Source: Alphaproteobacteria bacterium | Lineage (GTDB): Bacteria > Pseudomonadota > Alphaproteobacteria > Rhizobiales > Hyphomicrobiaceae | Reading direction: 5' to 3' | NCBI GenBank assembly: GCA_022600345.1 | Contig: JAHZKP010000096.1 | Span: 1-64,000 of the forward strand | Length of the DNA stretch: 64,000 nucleotides | Part shown: positions 43,397-54,350 of the stretch, one piece after another | Position numbering within the stretch: the stretch's first letter is position 1 | How the letters are laid out: each line of letters starts with the position of its first letter | Made by a program: the position numbers and the translations under genes | Notes under the pieces: generated by a model | Told to the model about the DNA's origin: nothing | Database searches by the model: none | Seen by the model: only the letters and a program-made list of their open reading frames with translations

Positions 43397-44458
43397 GTGA
43401 AAACCGCGAATTCCATTGACCCGGTTGCAGGCGGCCGGGAGCGTCCGGTGTTCGTCATCGGTGCGGGGATTACGGGCCTGTGGCAGGCGCTATACCTTTC
43501 CCGGCGGGGGCACCGTGTTTGCCTTGCCGACTGTTCGCAAGATCCTTTGACGACGTCTGCGAGCAGCTATGCAGGTGCGATGCTGGCGCCTTTTTGCGAA
43601 GCGGAAGCCGCGCCCCGCCTGGTTCTCGAATTGGGGAAGCAGGGCCTGGACCAGTGGCGGGAAGTTTATCCCGGGCTGGTTGAGCGCGGGACGCTGGTGC
43701 TGACCTCGGCGCGGGACGTGAGCGAACTGGAGCGGTTTCAGCGGCTGACGGAGGGGCATGTGCGGCTCGATGCGGCAGGTATCGCCCAATTGGAACCCGA
43801 TATCGGGACACGCTTTGGAGATGGTCTGTATTTTGCCGATGAAGCGCATTTGGCGACTCCGGCGGGCCTGGAGTTCCTGCTTGCCGGCGCCAAGGAGCAA
43901 GGATGCGAGGTTCGTTTCGGGATGGCGACCGAAGCGATGGAGGCGGTCGAGGCGGAAATCGAAGCGTCCGGGGGGGTGATTGTCGATTGCCGGGGACTGG
44001 CGGCGCGGGACCGCCTGAAGGAACTTCGCGGTGTGCGGGGGGAACGGATTCTACTGAAAAGCGATGAAATCGCGTTGCAACGACCGGTTCGGCTGCTGCA
44101 TCCGCGCCATCCGATCTACATTGTACCGTGGGGAGATGGGGTGTTCATGGTTGGGGCGACGGTGATCGAGAGCGAGGATGATGGGCCGGTCAGTTTGCGT
44201 TCGATGCTGGAGTTGCTGGGCGCCGCCTACACGCTACACCCCGCGTTCGCGGAAGCGGGTATTTTAGATATGGGGGCCGGTGTTCGGCCGTCGTTCGATG
44301 ACAATGTGCCGCGGGTGATCGTGGATGGCCGGGATGGGAGAATTCACGTCAATGGCGCATTCCGGCACGGATTCCTGCTGGCTCCGGTATTGGCGCAATG
44401 CGTTGCTGAGTTGATAGAAGGCCGCGCACAGGGGCATCCTCTCGTTTATACCGGCTGA
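43397..44458 (+). CDS. FAD-dependent oxidoreductase of the D-amino-acid/glycine oxidase group
   Basis: Flavoprotein of 353 residues. The N-terminal dinucleotide-binding motif is VFVIGAGITGLWQALYLSRRG with the acidic end in CLADC. The DAO-type C-terminus has IYIVPWGDGVFMVGATV and GVRPSFDDNVPRV ... VNGAFRHGFLLAP. The size and order of motifs resemble ThiO-like glycine oxidases and related amine oxidases. No thiamine genes are adjacent, so glycine oxidase function is not assumed. GTG 43397 is chosen because GAAGG lies eight bases upstream; TTG 43388 is an alternative. Confidence 0.78.
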   Translation: MKTANSIDPVAGGRERPVFVIGAGITGLWQALYLSRRGHRVCLADCSQDPLTTSASSYAGAMLAPFCEAEAAPRLVLELGKQGLDQWREVYPGLVERGTLVLTSARDVSELERFQRLTEGHVRLDAAGIAQLEPDIGTRFGDGLYFADEAHLATPAGLEFLLAGAKEQGCEVRFGMATEAMEAVEAEIEASGGVIVDCRGLAARDRLKELRGVRGERILLKSDEIALQRPVRLLHPRHPIYIVPWGDGVFMVGATVIESEDDGPVSLRSMLELLGAAYTLHPAFAEAGILDMGAGVRPSFDDNVPRVIVDGRDGRIHVNGAFRHGFLLAPVLAQCVAELIEGRAQGHPLVYTG

Positions 44459-44602
44459 ACTGCACGAGTCGCCGTGGCTCAATAACGGGTTTGTTGTGGG
44501 TTCACTTTGCGCCAACCGGGTGAAGTGTTATAGGCCATGGCCTGAACTTCCCGGGCTTCCTGTCTAGAAGCGCCTGGACACACGACCTTATGGCTGCGGT
44601 GA

Positions 44603-46135
<1,533 letters not shown>

Positions 46136-46183
46136 CCCTGATTGGTTGAGCTGAAATGGTTGACGGGTGCTGCTGGAAGTTAG

Positions 46184-46342
46184 GGAACCTCTGAACAAGT
46201 CATGAGCTGTTTTCCCTCGGTTTAAATTCCCCATCTTTGGGCTAGATTTATCGGAAATAGAGTGGCTATGACCTCAAAATCCAACCAAAATCTGAGAAAT
46301 TTCTCCTATCGGGAAATTCACCCCGACTTGATCAGAGGTTCC
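46184..46342. mobile_element. MITE-like element, 159 bp, IS5-type ends
   Basis: Terminal inverted repeats of 18 bases (46184-46201, GGAACCTCTGAACAAGTC; 46325-46342, its reverse complement with one mismatch) frame a non-coding AT-rich core. The repeats continue imperfectly inward (TGTTTTCCC on the left, GGGAAATTCACC on the right). TTAG flanks both ends directly (46180-46183 and 46343-46346). This matches the YTAR target duplicated by IS5-type transposases. It has no open frame, so it would depend on a transposase in trans. Confidence 0.88.
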
Positions 46343-46357
46343 TTAGGACGTGATTGA

Positions 46358-46732
46358 ATGCGCGTGTCGCAGCTTCTGATCCTCATTCCGGTTTTTGTGC
46401 AGGTTATCTTGACGCTGATGGTATTTGCCGTTTGCTGGCGCAGGCGCTCAGCGGGGCCCTCAGGCGACCAACTGGCCGGCCTGTACGGATCGCTGTTTCA
46501 ACTGCCGGTGCTGTTTTATGTGGCAACGGCGTTTGCCTTTTCGATGCGGGCTATCGATGAACGGATGCTGTTGGCGGCAATGGCGTTTGTTGTTGCGCAA
46601 CTCGTTGAAGTGACGATGGCGATAGGGTCTGGCAGCGGCGGTGGCAATAGCCTGTGTATGGCGGCAAGCGGTGTGGCTGTTGCAACGATGTGGGGACTGA
46701 TCGGTTTGCAGCTTTTTGCATCGGGCTTTTGA
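46358..46732 (+). CDS. small four-helix membrane protein, possibly MAPEG-like
   Basis: Protein of 124 residues with about four hydrophobic helices. The segment GLYGSLFQLPVLFYVATAFAF resembles the NQFELPVLFY feature of alphaproteobacterial MAPEG-domain proteins. MAPEG proteins include glutathione-linked membrane enzymes, but key residues cannot be assigned, so function is open. It begins 15 bases after the MITE-like element, which may therefore alter its expression. Confidence 0.65.
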   Translation: MRVSQLLILIPVFVQVILTLMVFAVCWRRRSAGPSGDQLAGLYGSLFQLPVLFYVATAFAFSMRAIDERMLLAAMAFVVAQLVEVTMAIGSGSGGGNSLCMAASGVAVATMWGLIGLQLFASGF

Positions 46733-46816
46733 TGCGAACCCAGGGCCATCGTCTTTGAAGCTGCGCAGGGCAATTCCTGACGTTCGATTAATGACAACAT
46801 TCACCAAAGGGCTGCC

Positions 46817-48115
46817 ATGAGACCGGGTGCAAGGATCCAGGCCGCGATCGAGGTTCTGGAAGACATTGCCGAGAATCACCGACCGGCATCGAGCGCACTG
46901 GCCGATTGGGGGCGCAGGCATCGTTTTGCCGGGTCGGGCGACCGGGCGGCGATTGGAACGATCGTGTTCGATGCTTTGCGAAACAAGAATTCGTTTGCCT
47001 GGAAAATGCAAACAGACAGCCCGCGTGCTTTGGCTCTTGCGGCGGCGATGGGGGCGCTGGGGTTTAGCACAGAACAGGTTCAGGCTGCGGCCGATGGGTC
47101 CGAGCATGCCCCCGATCCGCTGAGCGGTGAGGAGTGCCAGGGGCTCGCCCGGGAGATGCCGGAGGATTTGCCGTCGCACATTCGGGGTGATTTTCCGCAG
47201 TGGATGGAAGCATCCCTCGAGCGGGTGTTTGGTAAGCGGGCAGGAATTGAAGGGGCTGGATTAAGCCGGCGGGCACCGGTTGACCTGAGGTTGAACGGGC
47301 TCAAGGCGACGCGCGAAAAGGTTCTGAAGGCGCTGGATAAATTCGGTGCCGAGCCGACACCGCTGTCGCCGCTTGGGGTTCGGGTTCGGGCGCCGATTGG
47401 GGGTAAAAAGGCGCCCAACGTCGAGGCGGATACAGCCCACGGCAAGGGCTGGTTTGAAATTCAGGACGAGGGCAGCCAGATTGCGGCACTGCTGGCGGGC
47501 GCTTCGCCACGCGAACAGGTCATGGACTTGTGTGCGGGGGCGGGCGGAAAGACCCTGGCGATGGCATCAGGAATGCAGAACACCGGCCAGATCTATGCCT
47601 ACGATTCCTCGCGCCAACAGTTGCGGCCGATCTTTGAGCGCTTGAAGCGGGCTGGTGCACGCAATGTTCAGGTGATGGAGGCAGGCGAGGCGGACGCGCT
47701 TGGCGGGTTGTCCGGGCGGTTCGATCTGGTGTTGGCCGATGCGCCGTGCACGGGTTCTGGAACCTGGAGGCGGCGGCCTGATTCCAAGTGGCGCTTAAAG
47801 CCCGAGGCTGTCGGCTTGAGGATTGAAGAACAGCGCGCGGTTCTTGATCTTGCTGCGCCGCTGGTAAAGCCCGGGGGGCGGCTTTGCTATGTGACTTGCT
47901 CGGTGCTGGCAGAAGAAAACGGCGATCAGGTTGCCTGGTTCACTGAAACCCACCCGGACTTCAAGGTGTCGCCGATTGCAGGGCATTGGGCCAAAGCCAT
48001 TGGCGGGGAGGCTCCCGCATCAGCAGATGGGGCCAGCGATACGTTGCTTTTAACGCCGGCAACGCACGGCACCGATGGATTTTTCATTGCGATTCTGGAA
48101 AAGAGCGGTTCTTGA
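46817..48115 (+). CDS. rsmB: RsmB/NOP family rRNA (cytosine-5)-methyltransferase
   Basis: Enzyme of 432 residues that likely methylates C967 of 16S rRNA. It has an N-terminal NusB-like helical region, then a Rossmann methyltransferase domain with SAM motif VMDLCAGAGGKTLAMAS (about 235). The two catalytic cysteine motifs are LADAPCTGSGTWRRRPD and YVTCSVLAEENG. The position between guaB and guaA is common in alphaproteobacteria. Its stop lies five bases before the chosen start of the hydrolase gene, so they form one transcription unit. Confidence 0.88.
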   Translation: MRPGARIQAAIEVLEDIAENHRPASSALADWGRRHRFAGSGDRAAIGTIVFDALRNKNSFAWKMQTDSPRALALAAAMGALGFSTEQVQAAADGSEHAPDPLSGEECQGLAREMPEDLPSHIRGDFPQWMEASLERVFGKRAGIEGAGLSRRAPVDLRLNGLKATREKVLKALDKFGAEPTPLSPLGVRVRAPIGGKKAPNVEADTAHGKGWFEIQDEGSQIAALLAGASPREQVMDLCAGAGGKTLAMASGMQNTGQIYAYDSSRQQLRPIFERLKRAGARNVQVMEAGEADALGGLSGRFDLVLADAPCTGSGTWRRRPDSKWRLKPEAVGLRIEEQRAVLDLAAPLVKPGGRLCYVTCSVLAEENGDQVAWFTETHPDFKVSPIAGHWAKAIGGEAPASADGASDTLLLTPATHGTDGFFIAILEKSGS

Positions 48116-48119
48116 GGCG

Positions 48120-49043
48120 ATGGGGGACTTTGTTGAACTTGTCGATGGGCGCCGGTTCGGCGTTGCGCAGTTCGGGGCCGAGAATGGGCTGCCGGTTCTT
48201 GCGTTGCATGGAGCACCGGCTTCGCGGCTGATGTTTGATATTGCTGATGGGCCCGCCAAGAAGTCGGGATTGCGGCTTTATTGTCCGGAGCGGCCCGGCT
48301 ACGGAATTACGCCGGCTGATAGCGGGGCAACGCTGAAATCACGAGCGCAGGATCTGGCCGCGATTGCCGACCGGCTGGGGTTGGAGCGGTTTGCTGTGCT
48401 GGGTGTTTCAGGTGGCGGTCCATACGCAGTGGCGCTGGCCGGCTTGCTTGGCGATCGGGTTTCGGGGCTCGCTCTGGTCAGTCCGATGGGGCCGATTGCG
48501 CAATTCATCGCGGCAGAGAAACGAGGCGAGATTGCCGATGGTCTGGGCCAGCTTGGCTATGGTCACCGTCAGTTCTTTTTGAAACTGCCGCGACGCCGGC
48601 GGTTGCTGCAAGTGCAATCGTATCTGGGTGCGAAGGCTTTCCAGGCGGCGCCGGAGACATCGGCCCGGTTATTTGCGTGCATTCTGAGCGCTGACGATAA
48701 GCGCATCCTCAGCCAGCCGCATGTGAAGTCAAGCCAGATTGGAATGACGCTGGAGGCCTTGCGTCCAGGAATCGAAGGTGGCGTCAGCGATTTGGAGATC
48801 TTCGCGAGGCCCTGGCCTGTCGACTTTGGCGACATCCACACACCGACCATCGTCTGGCAGGGCAGCGAGGATCGCATCGTTCCGGTGCCGGTGACGAGGT
48901 GGCTGGCAGGGCGATTGGCCAACTGCAGACTGGTTGAATTGGAGGGGGCCGGGCATTTCTGGGTCTACGATCATGTTGACGACGTGCTCGAAACCCTTGC
49001 GGGAATCATGACCGGAGATAACGCTGGCGATCGTGCCGGTTGA
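48120..49043 (+). CDS. alpha/beta hydrolase
   Basis: Protein of 307 residues with an alpha/beta hydrolase fold. LALHGAPASRLMFD forms the oxyanion region (about 25-38), the nucleophile elbow is GVSGGGPYAVAL (about 98), the acid is expected near IVWQGSEDRIVPV, and the His in GAGHFWVYD. The substrate is unknown; family members range from esterases to dehalogenases. The chosen start avoids overlap with rsmB; an in-frame ATG at 48075 would overlap it by 41 bases. No signal peptide is visible, so it acts in the cytoplasm. Confidence 0.82.
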   Translation: MGDFVELVDGRRFGVAQFGAENGLPVLALHGAPASRLMFDIADGPAKKSGLRLYCPERPGYGITPADSGATLKSRAQDLAAIADRLGLERFAVLGVSGGGPYAVALAGLLGDRVSGLALVSPMGPIAQFIAAEKRGEIADGLGQLGYGHRQFFLKLPRRRRLLQVQSYLGAKAFQAAPETSARLFACILSADDKRILSQPHVKSSQIGMTLEALRPGIEGGVSDLEIFARPWPVDFGDIHTPTIVWQGSEDRIVPVPVTRWLAGRLANCRLVELEGAGHFWVYDHVDDVLETLAGIMTGDNAGDRAG

Positions 49044-49142
49044 TCCGGCCAGGGTTCGACGCTGGGAGCCGCAGGTGCTATCTGGCAGCCCTGGGTGACG
49101 GGCGCCTGTCGGCCATTGTGGTGGGAATGAAGTGGGTAGGCA

Positions 49143-49595
49143 ATGCGCAGGTATATATCGCTTTTTGTGTTCTTGGCTCTGACGACGCTGGTTGCGTCGA
49201 TTGCGGGGGCGTTCTCGCCGGGTGATTGGTATCAGGGGCTTGCCAAACCAGATTGGACACCGCCCAACTGGCTGTTCGGGCCGGTGTGGTCGGTGATCTA
49301 TTTGTTGATCGCGATCGCCGGATGGCTGGTCTGGCGCTCAAAGGGGCTGGGGATCGGGCTATTATTCTGGTTTGCCCAGCTTGGTCTCAACGGGTTGTGG
49401 TCGTACTTTATGTTCGGCGAGAACCGTATCGACTATGCGATGGCCGATATCGTTGCCCTTTGGGTTGCGATAGCAGGGTTTATGTTGACGTCATGGCGTA
49501 TCAGCAAGCTGGCCGTGTTGTTGTTTGTTCCCTACCTTGCCTGGGTTAGCTTTGCTGCCACACTCAACCTGGCGATCCTTCAACTCAATCAGTGA
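49143..49595 (+). CDS. tspO: TspO/MBR family tryptophan-rich membrane protein
   Basis: Inner- or outer-membrane protein of 150 residues with five hydrophobic helices and many tryptophans. The family patterns [13 protein letters not shown] (about 29-41), [20 protein letters not shown] and [16 protein letters not shown] are present, as is [16 protein letters not shown] at the C-terminus. TspO proteins bind tetrapyrroles and in alphaproteobacteria modulate pigment or stress responses. No tetrapyrrole genes are nearby. It lies between the hydrolase gene and guaA. Confidence 0.92.
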   Translation: MRRYISLFVFLALTTLVASIAGAFSPGDWYQGLAKPDWTPPNWLFGPVWSVIYLLIAIAGWLVWRSKGLGIGLLFWFAQLGLNGLWSYFMFGENRIDYAMADIVALWVAIAGFMLTSWRISKLAVLLFVPYLAWVSFAATLNLAILQLNQ

Positions 49596-49656
49596 TAACG
49601 GGGGCTTGCAGCCAATCCCCCGGACGCTCGTTCCTTTTCAATACGGGATACATGCA

Positions 49657-51207
49657 GTGACGACCAACACGGTTCTGATCATCGATTTCGGCAGCCAGGT
49701 AACGCAGCTCATCGCAAGGCGCGTGCGGGAGGCGGGCGTTTATTCGGAGATCGTGCCGTTCAATCAGGCCGAAGGTGCGATGGAGCGCTTGAAGCCGAAG
49801 GCGGTCATCTTGTCGGGTGGGCCGGCCAGCGTCACCGAGACGGGCACGCCCAGGGCGCCTGATTGGGTATGGACGTCGGGTCTGCCCGTACTTGGCATCT
49901 GCTATGGCGAACAGACGATGGTCGATCAGCTCGGCGGGGGAGTTGAAGCCGGTCATTCGCGCGAATTCGGCCGCGCCGAAATTGAGATCAAATCGCCATG
50001 CCGGCTGTTTGAGGGAGTTTGGTCTCCCGGCGATAAAGATCAAGTGTGGATGAGCCATGGGGACCGTGTCACCGGTTTACCGGATGGCTTCGAGGTTGTG
50101 GCGGTGTCACACGGCGCGCCGTTTGCTGCGATCGCCAATGAGGACCGCCGGCTCTACGGCGTGCAGTTCCACCCGGAAGTCGTGCACACGCCGCGCGGTG
50201 CCGCGCTGATCAGCAATTTCGTCCATAAAATTGCCGGCCTGCCCGGCGACTGGACGATGGCTCATTTCCATACCAGCGAAGTTGCCAAAATCCGTGAGCA
50301 GGTCGGCGATGCGCGGGTTATCTCGGGACTGTCGGGCGGCGTGGATTCGGCAGTCGCGTCCGTGTTGATCCACGAGGCGATCGGCAAACAACTCACGTGC
50401 ATCTTTGTCGACCACGGTCTTCTGCGGGCCGGGGAAGCCAGCGAAGTCGTCGACATGTTCCGCGAGCACTACAATATTCCGTTGGTGCACGTTGATGCGC
50501 GCACGCGGTTTCTGGACGCGCTATCGGGTGTCGAGGACCCGGAAAAGAAGCGCAAAATCATCGGCGGTTTGTTCATCGAGGTTTTCGAGGAAGAGGCCTG
50601 CAAGCTGGGTGGGGCCGATTTCCTGGCTCAAGGGACGCTTTATCCAGACGTTATCGAAAGCGTTTCGTTTACCGGCGGTCCGTCGGTGACGATCAAGTCG
50701 CATCATAACGTGGGCGGGCTGCCTGAGCGCATGAACCTGAAGTTGGTCGAACCGCTCAGGGAGTTGTTCAAGGACGAAGTCAGGGTTTTGGGCCGGGAAC
50801 TGGGTTTGCCTGAGAAGTTCGTCAACAGGCATCCGTTCCCGGGGCCTGGATTGGCAATCCGCATGCCGGGGGCGATCACGGGTGAAAAGCTGGAGATCTT
50901 GCGCAAGGCCGACCAGATCTATCTTGAGGAAATCCGCAATGCCGGGCTCTATGATGAGATCTGGCAGGCCTTTGCGGTGTTATTGCCGGTTCGCACCGTT
51001 GGCGTTATGGGGGATTCGCGCACTTACGATTTCGTTTGCGCGCTTCGAGCGGTCACCTCAATGGACGGCATGACGGCCGATTATTACGACTTCAGCCACG
51101 AATTTCTGGGCCGGACCAGCACCCGCATCATCAACGAAGTGAACGGCATCAATCGTGTCGTTTACGACATCACCTCGAAGCCGCCGGGCACGATTGAGTG
51201 GGAGTAG
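49657..51207 (+). CDS. guaA: GMP synthase (glutamine-hydrolysing)
   Basis: Enzyme of 516 residues that aminates XMP to GMP. The N-terminal glutaminase has [21 protein letters not shown], the catalytic Cys in GICYGEQTM (about 83) and the His/Glu in [10 protein letters not shown]. The ATP pyrophosphatase domain has the P-loop [15 protein letters not shown] (about 224), and the C-terminal dimerisation domain ends [12 protein letters not shown] 49657 is chosen because the conserved family start follows at once; an upstream in-frame ATG inside tspO would add 44 unrelated residues. It completes the guanine branch begun by guaB. Confidence 0.96.
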   Translation: MTTNTVLIIDFGSQVTQLIARRVREAGVYSEIVPFNQAEGAMERLKPKAVILSGGPASVTETGTPRAPDWVWTSGLPVLGICYGEQTMVDQLGGGVEAGHSREFGRAEIEIKSPCRLFEGVWSPGDKDQVWMSHGDRVTGLPDGFEVVAVSHGAPFAAIANEDRRLYGVQFHPEVVHTPRGAALISNFVHKIAGLPGDWTMAHFHTSEVAKIREQVGDARVISGLSGGVDSAVASVLIHEAIGKQLTCIFVDHGLLRAGEASEVVDMFREHYNIPLVHVDARTRFLDALSGVEDPEKKRKIIGGLFIEVFEEEACKLGGADFLAQGTLYPDVIESVSFTGGPSVTIKSHHNVGGLPERMNLKLVEPLRELFKDEVRVLGRELGLPEKFVNRHPFPGPGLAIRMPGAITGEKLEILRKADQIYLEEIRNAGLYDEIWQAFAVLLPVRTVGVMGDSRTYDFVCALRAVTSMDGMTADYYDFSHEFLGRTSTRIINEVNGINRVVYDITSKPPGTIEWE

Positions 51208-51419
51208 GCGGCGGGCGCAGGGTGAGTGGTATGAGTCGGCAATGCTTTTTGTGGCGTGCGCAGACGAAACGCTAGTTTTCCTGTTGGCGAGGTAATCCGG
51301 TCACACCGCCGTCACAGGATTGCGTGAGGACACGGTGCGGTTGCTTGATTCAAGCGGGCGCAAACTGCATGGTCTCGCCAGTTGAACCCCAAAATGTAGA
51401 AATTTCGAGGGAAAAAACA

Positions 51420-52187
51420 ATGAAACGATGGGCGACTAAAACAACGCTCGCTATGGGCTTGGCGCTTGGCATGTCGGCGTTTTCACATGCCGCGCTTGCC
51501 GAGCCCGACCTGGTGATCCAGGCCGCTGACTCGAAGGTCGAATTTGTTGGATGCGAACAGGGCCAGCCTCTAGCTACAGGTCGGATCGTTATTCGAAACG
51601 AGGGCAATTCGGTTGCCAACCTGCGTGGGGCCGGCGAGTTCTTCCGCAGCTTCGTTGCCGTTTATGTTCCAGAAAACATCGACTTGATCGAGAAAGACAC
51701 TCGCCGCAGCAAGATCGAGCCGGGTGAGCAACGCGCCATCACCTTTACCCTGGGGGCTGGGAAGGTGAAGAAGGGCCGCAACTACAATGGTTTTGACATC
51801 GCCGCCACAGGTGGTGGTCTGCCCAGCGATGAAGATGCGTTGCTGGACGATGAAGATCTGGCGCGCGCTGTGCAGCAATTCCTGAAGAGCCGAGGCTTCA
51901 ATGTCGGTGTCGACGGGGATTGGGGACCGGGTTCCAAGCGTGCCTTGAGGTTGTTCCAAAACAGTGTCGGGCTGCCTGGTGGCGGTGAATGGAATGGCGA
52001 AACGGCTGAGAAAATCGGCGATTTGCTTCCAGGCGGCGGCGTCGAGAAGGAAGCCGGCAACGTCAAGGACGATCAGGGGCGGACCAAGATCACGGTGTTT
52101 GCCGTTGTCGATCCCTACAACCTGATCGACGAGACGAATGAACGCAACAACCTGTTGTCCTACACGGGCTATCTGGACTGCGATTGA
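51420..52187 (+). CDS. secreted CARDB-like protein with inserted peptidoglycan-binding domain
   Basis: Exported protein of 255 residues with a signal peptide (LAMGLALGMSAFSHAALA). The first part (about 28-125) has the strands of a CARDB-type Ig fold (PDLVIQAADSKVEF ... GRIVIRNEGNSVANL ... EPGEQRAITFTLG). A PG_binding_1-like segment follows (about 138-198: DDEDLARAVQQFLKSRGF, VDGDWGPGSKRALRLFQ). After it the sequence returns to the typical CARDB end (FAVVDPYNLIDETNERNN). It may bind peptidoglycan and present an adhesion-like fold. GAGGG upstream supports the start at 51420. Confidence 0.78.
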   Translation: MKRWATKTTLAMGLALGMSAFSHAALAEPDLVIQAADSKVEFVGCEQGQPLATGRIVIRNEGNSVANLRGAGEFFRSFVAVYVPENIDLIEKDTRRSKIEPGEQRAITFTLGAGKVKKGRNYNGFDIAATGGGLPSDEDALLDDEDLARAVQQFLKSRGFNVGVDGDWGPGSKRALRLFQNSVGLPGGGEWNGETAEKIGDLLPGGGVEKEAGNVKDDQGRTKITVFAVVDPYNLIDETNERNNLLSYTGYLDCD

Positions 52188-52222
52188 TCGCGTTGGGAAG
52201 CGACACTGGTCGTATCAAGTTC

Positions 52223-52260
52223 GGCCGCCGGTCCTCATTGGACCGGCGGCTCGTTTTTTT
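52223..52260 (+). terminator. rho-independent terminator after the CARDB-like gene
   Basis: Perfect ten-base stem GCCGCCGGTC / GACCGGCGGC with a seven-base loop, followed by TCGTTTTTTT. Confidence 0.92.
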
Positions 52261-52804
52261 GGGCGCTTCAGATGCCCATCGCCGCTGCGCGGCGACATCC
52301 GCGCCATGACGCCCAGCAATTGCTGGTCACTGTAAACATCCCGTCTTTGGCAACGTCTTTCCCGCGGCGTGTTGAAGACGCGCGAAATAGAAGGCGGAAT
52401 CCCAACCTAGGCGCTGAATTCGCTGCCGTTTTCTGTTCTCTGTTAGGTTGGAGGATGTGCTGGAGCGGGTGGGGGCAAGGAGGGCTGGCAGCAGTTCCTT
52501 GAGGCTTGCATGGATCCCGTCCGAACGACGGGATGACGGAGGTGGGAGAGGTGATCTTGGGTGGCGCTTCGCGGGGAAAGTCACTGCGCGATGTGGATAA
52601 TTGGAGCATCGCGGGAGCCGTGAATTGCCTTGGCCCCTGAGATGCCAGGGACCGTATCTTTGCGCCGGGCGTCAACATGCGCTTGCGCAATGTTGAGCAA
52701 TCAAAAAGCCCATCGTCGCTTGGAATTGGCCCACAGTTCCCAGGGTCCTGTGGGGCTGGTGACATCCGAGCCATGACGGCCAGCCTGCAGCCGCCATTCG
52801 TCAG
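52261..52804. other. repeat-containing intergenic region
   Basis: About 540 bases without a supported gene. It contains two similar 27-base direct repeats (52291-52317 and 52758-52784, three mismatches, core GACATCC) and a perfect eight-base hairpin ATCCCGTC / GACGGGAT at 52514-52534. A minus-strand open frame crosses it, but its translation has the odd composition of repeat DNA read through. Confidence 0.65.
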
Positions 52805-54013
52805 TCAACACTTTGGGTTGGTTTCGGCCCACTGGATCAGGCGCCGTGCGGCTTCGGCAATATCGTCGGTCGAGCGGGCGTAGGAAAAGCGCAAATAGCG
52901 ATGGCCACGAACGGGATCGAAGTCGATGCCAGGCGTGAGTGCGACACCGGCTTCATCGAGGATGCGGCGTGCAAATGCTGCGCTATCGTCGGCCAGGTCG
53001 GAGATGTCGCAATAAAGGTAGAAGGCGCCATCGGCTGGGACGATGCGCGTAAATCCGGCCTTGGGGAGTTCACGCAACAGCAGCGCGCGGTTTTGGGCAT
53101 AGGTCTGTTTGTTGGCTTCCAGTTCCTCCACAGCATCGAAGGAAGCCAGAGCCGCGACCTGGGATACGGCAGGAGCGCAGATGAACAGGTTCTGGGCGAG
53201 ACGCTCGAAGACCCTGACAAGGCGTTCGGGGACGACCATCCAGCCAACGCGCCAGCCGGTCATGGAAAAGTATTTCGAGAAGCTGTTGATGACGATAGCC
53301 TCATCGCTGTAGGCAAGTGCGGTTCGCGCCGGCTGGTCGTAGGTCAGGCCATGGTAGATTTCATCGGAAATGAACCACACTCCGAGTCGTTCGCAGGTCT
53401 GACATAGTGCGGCCAGACGGTCGGGCTCGATCATCGTGCCGGTCGGATTGGCGGGTGAAGCGACGAGCAAGCCCGATAGCGCGGACCGGGCGTGGGTTTG
53501 TTGCAGCGAGTGGGGCGTCGGCATCCAGCGGTCGGCTTCCGACGTTTCGATAAGTGCCGGTGCGAGGTCGAGGGCCTTGAGGATCTGGCGGTAGCAGGGG
53601 TATCCGGGTGAGGGCAGGCCGACGGTGGCGCCAGCATCGAACAGGCCGGTGAAAGCCAGGATGAATGCGCCTGAGGATCCCGGCGTGATGATAATCCGCG
53701 AGGCTGGAATCTCAACGCCGTAGCTGTCTTGGTAGTGTTGGCAGATGCGTTCGCGCAGCGCATGATTGCCAAGGGCCAGGGTGTAGCCAAGGTTGTGTTG
53801 GGCCAGCGTGGCAGCGACCGCGTCGCGGGCAACCTTTGGGGCCGGAGTACCCGGTTGGCCGACTTCCATATGGATGATGCGTTCGCCCGCCTGTTCCTTG
53901 GCATCGGCAGCGCGCATGACATCCATGACCATGAAGCCCTCGATGTCGCTGCGCTGGGCGGCTTGCAGGGCGGAACTGGTCGCTGAGGGGGCCGTGGTCG
54001 TGTTTTTTTTCAT
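52805..54013 (-). CDS. class I/II PLP-dependent aminotransferase
   Basis: Aminotransferase of 402 residues of the aspartate/aromatic type. Family features are MEVGQPGTPAPKVA (about 49), PGSSGAFILAFTGLFD (about 110), ASPANPTGTMI (about 189), SDEIYHGLTY (about 219), the PLP lysine in INSFSKYFSMTGWRVGW (about 250) and the C-terminal Arg in YLRFSYA. The substrate cannot be assigned from sequence. It stands alone, convergent with the CARDB-like gene across the repeat-rich spacer and divergent from the protease gene. Confidence 0.88.
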   Translation of the reverse strand: MKKNTTTAPSATSSALQAAQRSDIEGFMVMDVMRAADAKEQAGERIIHMEVGQPGTPAPKVARDAVAATLAQHNLGYTLALGNHALRERICQHYQDSYGVEIPASRIIITPGSSGAFILAFTGLFDAGATVGLPSPGYPCYRQILKALDLAPALIETSEADRWMPTPHSLQQTHARSALSGLLVASPANPTGTMIEPDRLAALCQTCERLGVWFISDEIYHGLTYDQPARTALAYSDEAIVINSFSKYFSMTGWRVGWMVVPERLVRVFERLAQNLFICAPAVSQVAALASFDAVEELEANKQTYAQNRALLLRELPKAGFTRIVPADGAFYLYCDISDLADDSAAFARRILDEAGVALTPGIDFDPVRGHRYLRFSYARSTDDIAEAARRLIQWAETNPKC

Positions 54014-54350
54014 TTTGTCGGTTTATTGCCTTTGCTCACAATGTCGTGCACCAGATGGGGCGACTTAACCGTTTTCACGGTGATGCCATGCTGATGCCTC
54101 ATTAGAACAGGTTCATCGTCGAAAGTATGGGCAGGTATGGCGGATTTGCGGTGCGCTGGCCCGCCTTTTTCAGCACCGTTTTAAGGATCGCACAGGGTGT
54201 TTGGGCGAGATTTGATCGTTAGCCCAGTGCGTTGACGGGTGTTTTGACCAATTCTAAAGTTGTGGGCGGGTTGATGGTCATGCATGAGCGATCAGCTTGT
54301 TTCGGTCGGGCGAGGCCCGGGTGCCTGCAGGATCACGGGGGTAGAGCATC
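54014..54350. promoter_or_regulatory. divergent intergenic region before the M48 protease gene
   Basis: About 340 bases between the aminotransferase gene (minus) and the M48 protease gene (plus). It must hold promoters for both. A TTGACC hexamer at about 54245 could be a -35 element for the plus strand, but no convincing -10 partner was identified. Confidence 0.4.

Noticed and set aside
52268..52774. 168-codon minus-strand open frame
   Set aside because: It reads through a terminator and repeats, has no ribosome binding site and no protein-like regularity.
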